Source of the DNA: Anaerolineaceae bacterium | GTDB lineage: Bacteria > Chloroflexota > Anaerolineae > Anaerolineales > Anaerolineaceae | DNA: 6,063 nt | Direction: 5' to 3' | NCBI GenBank assembly: GCA_011620465.1 | Contig: WOZC01000053.1 | Span: forward strand, 1-6,063 | Part shown: one piece after another, positions 4,724 through 6,063 of the stretch | Position numbering within the stretch: position 1 is the first letter of the stretch | How the letters are laid out: the number at the start of each line of letters is the position of its first letter | Position numbers and translations under genes: made by a program | The notes under the pieces: model-generated | Told to the model about the DNA's origin: nothing | What the model saw: the letters and a program-made list of their open reading frames with translations, nothing else | Databases searched by the model: none

Positions 4724-4747
4724 CTGTAATATACAGTGTTATCTGTA
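4724..4747 (+). promoter_or_regulatory. Possible operator: three alternating CTGTA half-sites
   Basis: CTGTA (4724-4728), TACAG (4732-4736) and CTGTA (4743-4747) alternate in orientation with gaps of 3 and 6 nt. They lie 28-51 nt before the acyltransferase ATG and overlap the AT-rich stretch where its -10 should be (TAATAT at 4727-4732). The half-site looks LexA-like, but the spacing does not match the E. coli LexA box, which has 8 nt between CTGT and ACAG. Confidence 0.35.
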
Positions 4748-4774
4748 CCATAAATTTAGAAAAAAGGCAGCAAT

Positions 4775-6061
4775 ATGGGTATATTTTCTGACAATGTCAT
4801 GGGTCTCTACAACCAAGACCTCCAAAATACCAAAATCGCGGACTTTCCGCGCTACGATTTTGCCAGGCAAGTCAAACCACAGGCTCGCTACCTGACCCCG
4901 GTCGCCTGGGCGCTCAGCTTCCCGGACGTCTGGAAGCACAAGGCAAAGATCACCCGCGACCTGCAGGGCGTCAAACCTCCTTACATTATGCTCTGCAACC
5001 ACAACTGCTTCCTTGATTTCAAGGTCATGACCGCCGCCCTCTTCCCCCGCCGTGCCAATTACGTCGTCGCATTGGATGGCTTTATCGGTCGTGAAGCGCT
5101 CATGCGATCAGTCGGCTGCATCAGCAAGCGTAAGTTCGTCAACGATATCGACCTCATTCGCCAGACCAGCCGCCTGCTCAACCAGGGGCAGATCGTGGTC
5201 TACTACCCTGAGGCGCGCTATTCTCATATCGGGACCAACTCCGTGCTGCCTGAATCGCTTGGGAAAATGCTCAAATACCTGCAGGTGCCGGTTGTAACGC
5301 TGCTTTTCCATGGTCATCACATTGATGAGCCCGCCTGGAACCAGGTTTCGCGCGGTGTGCCGGTGGAAGCCGAGATGAAATTGCAGTTGACCAAAGAGCA
5401 GCTCGCGGGGCTAAGCCCAGCCGAGATCCAGGCAAAGGTCACTGACGCGCTTGTCTATGACGACTACGCCTGGCAGCATGAAAACCAGGTTCGTGTTGAC
5501 TACCCCAAGCGTGCTGAGGAAATGCATCGCGTTTTATACCAGTGTCCCCACTGCAAGGCGGAATACCGTATGCAATCGCAGGGCAGCCAATTGAGCTGCA
5601 CCGCCTGCGGCAAAGTCTGGGAATTGACTGAATACGGTCAACTGCAGGCACTGCAGGGTGAAACCGAGTTCACTTCGCCCCCTGCCTGGTATGAATGGCA
5701 GCGCCAGAACGTACGGGCGGAGGTGCGCGCCGGCACTTATGGGATGGAATCCGAGGTCCTCATCGACTCCTTGCCCGATTCAAAGGGATTTGTGCAACTC
5801 GGGAAAGGCTGGCTGCGGCACGATATGCACGGCATGGTGTTAAAAGGCAGCCACCTGGGCGAGGAATTCGAGGTCGTAAAGTCGAACCAGTCGCTCTATT
5901 CGATCCACGTCGAATACAACTATATCGACAAAAAACGCGATTGTGTCGATATCAGCACCCTGGAAGACACCTATTTCGCCTATCCACTCTCGGATGACAC
6001 CTCCGTCACCAAAATTGCCCTGGCGGTCGAAGAGCTCTATAAACTCGAGATGGAAAAATAG
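4775..6061 (+). CDS. PlsC-type phospholipid acyltransferase fused to a zinc ribbon and C-terminal domain
   Basis: Probably transfers an acyl chain to a lysophospholipid or related acceptor at the membrane. Of 428 residues, about 40-235 form the acyltransferase: catalytic HX4D is H76-NCFL-D81 within CNHNCFLDF, the motif-II-like GFIGRE spans 102-107, and YPEARYS (144-150) stands where the family has FPEGTRS. There is no strong membrane helix. Residues 255-280 form a zinc ribbon (C257, C260, C275, C278). Residues about 300-428 are a beta-rich domain I cannot name, with pleckstrin-like character at best. PlsC proteins are usually near 200-250 residues, so the C-terminal ~190 residues are an addition; I recall similar fusions in Clostridia and Chloroflexota. 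The start at 4775 has only a weak AAGG 7 nt upstream, but no better start is nearby. The gene looks more GC-rich than the minus-strand genes. It stands alone here, and the stop is TAG at 6059-6061. Substrate unknown. Confidence 0.85.
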   Translation: MGIFSDNVMGLYNQDLQNTKIADFPRYDFARQVKPQARYLTPVAWALSFPDVWKHKAKITRDLQGVKPPYIMLCNHNCFLDFKVMTAALFPRRANYVVALDGFIGREALMRSVGCISKRKFVNDIDLIRQTSRLLNQGQIVVYYPEARYSHIGTNSVLPESLGKMLKYLQVPVVTLLFHGHHIDEPAWNQVSRGVPVEAEMKLQLTKEQLAGLSPAEIQAKVTDALVYDDYAWQHENQVRVDYPKRAEEMHRVLYQCPHCKAEYRMQSQGSQLSCTACGKVWELTEYGQLQALQGETEFTSPPAWYEWQRQNVRAEVRAGTYGMESEVLIDSLPDSKGFVQLGKGWLRHDMHGMVLKGSHLGEEFEVVKSNQSLYSIHVEYNYIDKKRDCVDISTLEDTYFAYPLSDDTSVTKIALAVEELYKLEMEK

Positions 6062-6063
6062 CT

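Noticed and set aside
4724..4736. LexA box (CTGT...ACAG)
   Set aside because: Only 5 nt separate CTGT and ACAG, against 8 in the E. coli-type box. It is kept only as an unassigned operator-like repeat.

Overview
The window carries six genes in a compact bacterial layout. Five lie on the minus strand (18-4574) and one diverges on the plus strand (4775-6061). Moderate base composition, a five-haem cytochrome beginning with a GHAD...AF.HW...CARCH block, and a PlsC-type acyltransferase fused to a zinc ribbon together recall anaerobic Chloroflexota (Anaerolineae). That placement rests on remembered family features and is an inference, since the window has no rRNA or other marker gene.

Layout in window order: (1) 18-317, a 99-residue charged protein of unknown function, with its own weak promoter. 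(2) A perfect 14-bp-stem terminator at 415-445. (3) A two-gene operon transcribed leftward from a nearly ideal sigma-70-type promoter (TTGACA, 16 bp, TATAAT, at 2988-3015). Its first gene (1819-2946) encodes an exported pentahaem c-type cytochrome with an EF-hand-like calcium loop. Its second gene (463-1779) encodes a ferric-reductase/NADPH-oxidase-like membrane flavocytochrome b. (4) A 683-bp gene-free stretch (2947-3629). It holds five degenerate 13-14 bp tandem repeats directly upstream of the cytochrome promoter, a plus-strand terminator-like hairpin with no plus-strand gene before it, a G-quadruplex motif, a structured inverted-repeat region that includes what looks like a dispersed-repeat fragment, and two terminators facing the ferritin operon. 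(5) Two tandem bacterioferritin genes (3630-4094 and 4104-4574) that keep every ferroxidase and haem-ligand residue. (6) A divergent intergenic region (4575-4774) with short palindromes. (7) The acyltransferase/zinc-ribbon protein (4775-6061).

How the genes may work together: the flavocytochrome should carry electrons from cytoplasmic NAD(P)H through FAD and two b-haems to the outer membrane face. The co-transcribed pentahaem cytochrome sits on that face and is the obvious partner. The pair therefore looks like a small transmembrane electron conduit whose terminal acceptor cannot be read from the sequence. The neighbouring bacterioferritins store iron and consume Fe(II) and peroxide, so an iron or oxidative-stress theme is plausible but unproven; they form a separate transcription unit. 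The acyltransferase probably belongs to lipid metabolism and has no evident link to the rest. Three terminators in the window are built on the same GCCGGGTT/AACCCGGC stem.
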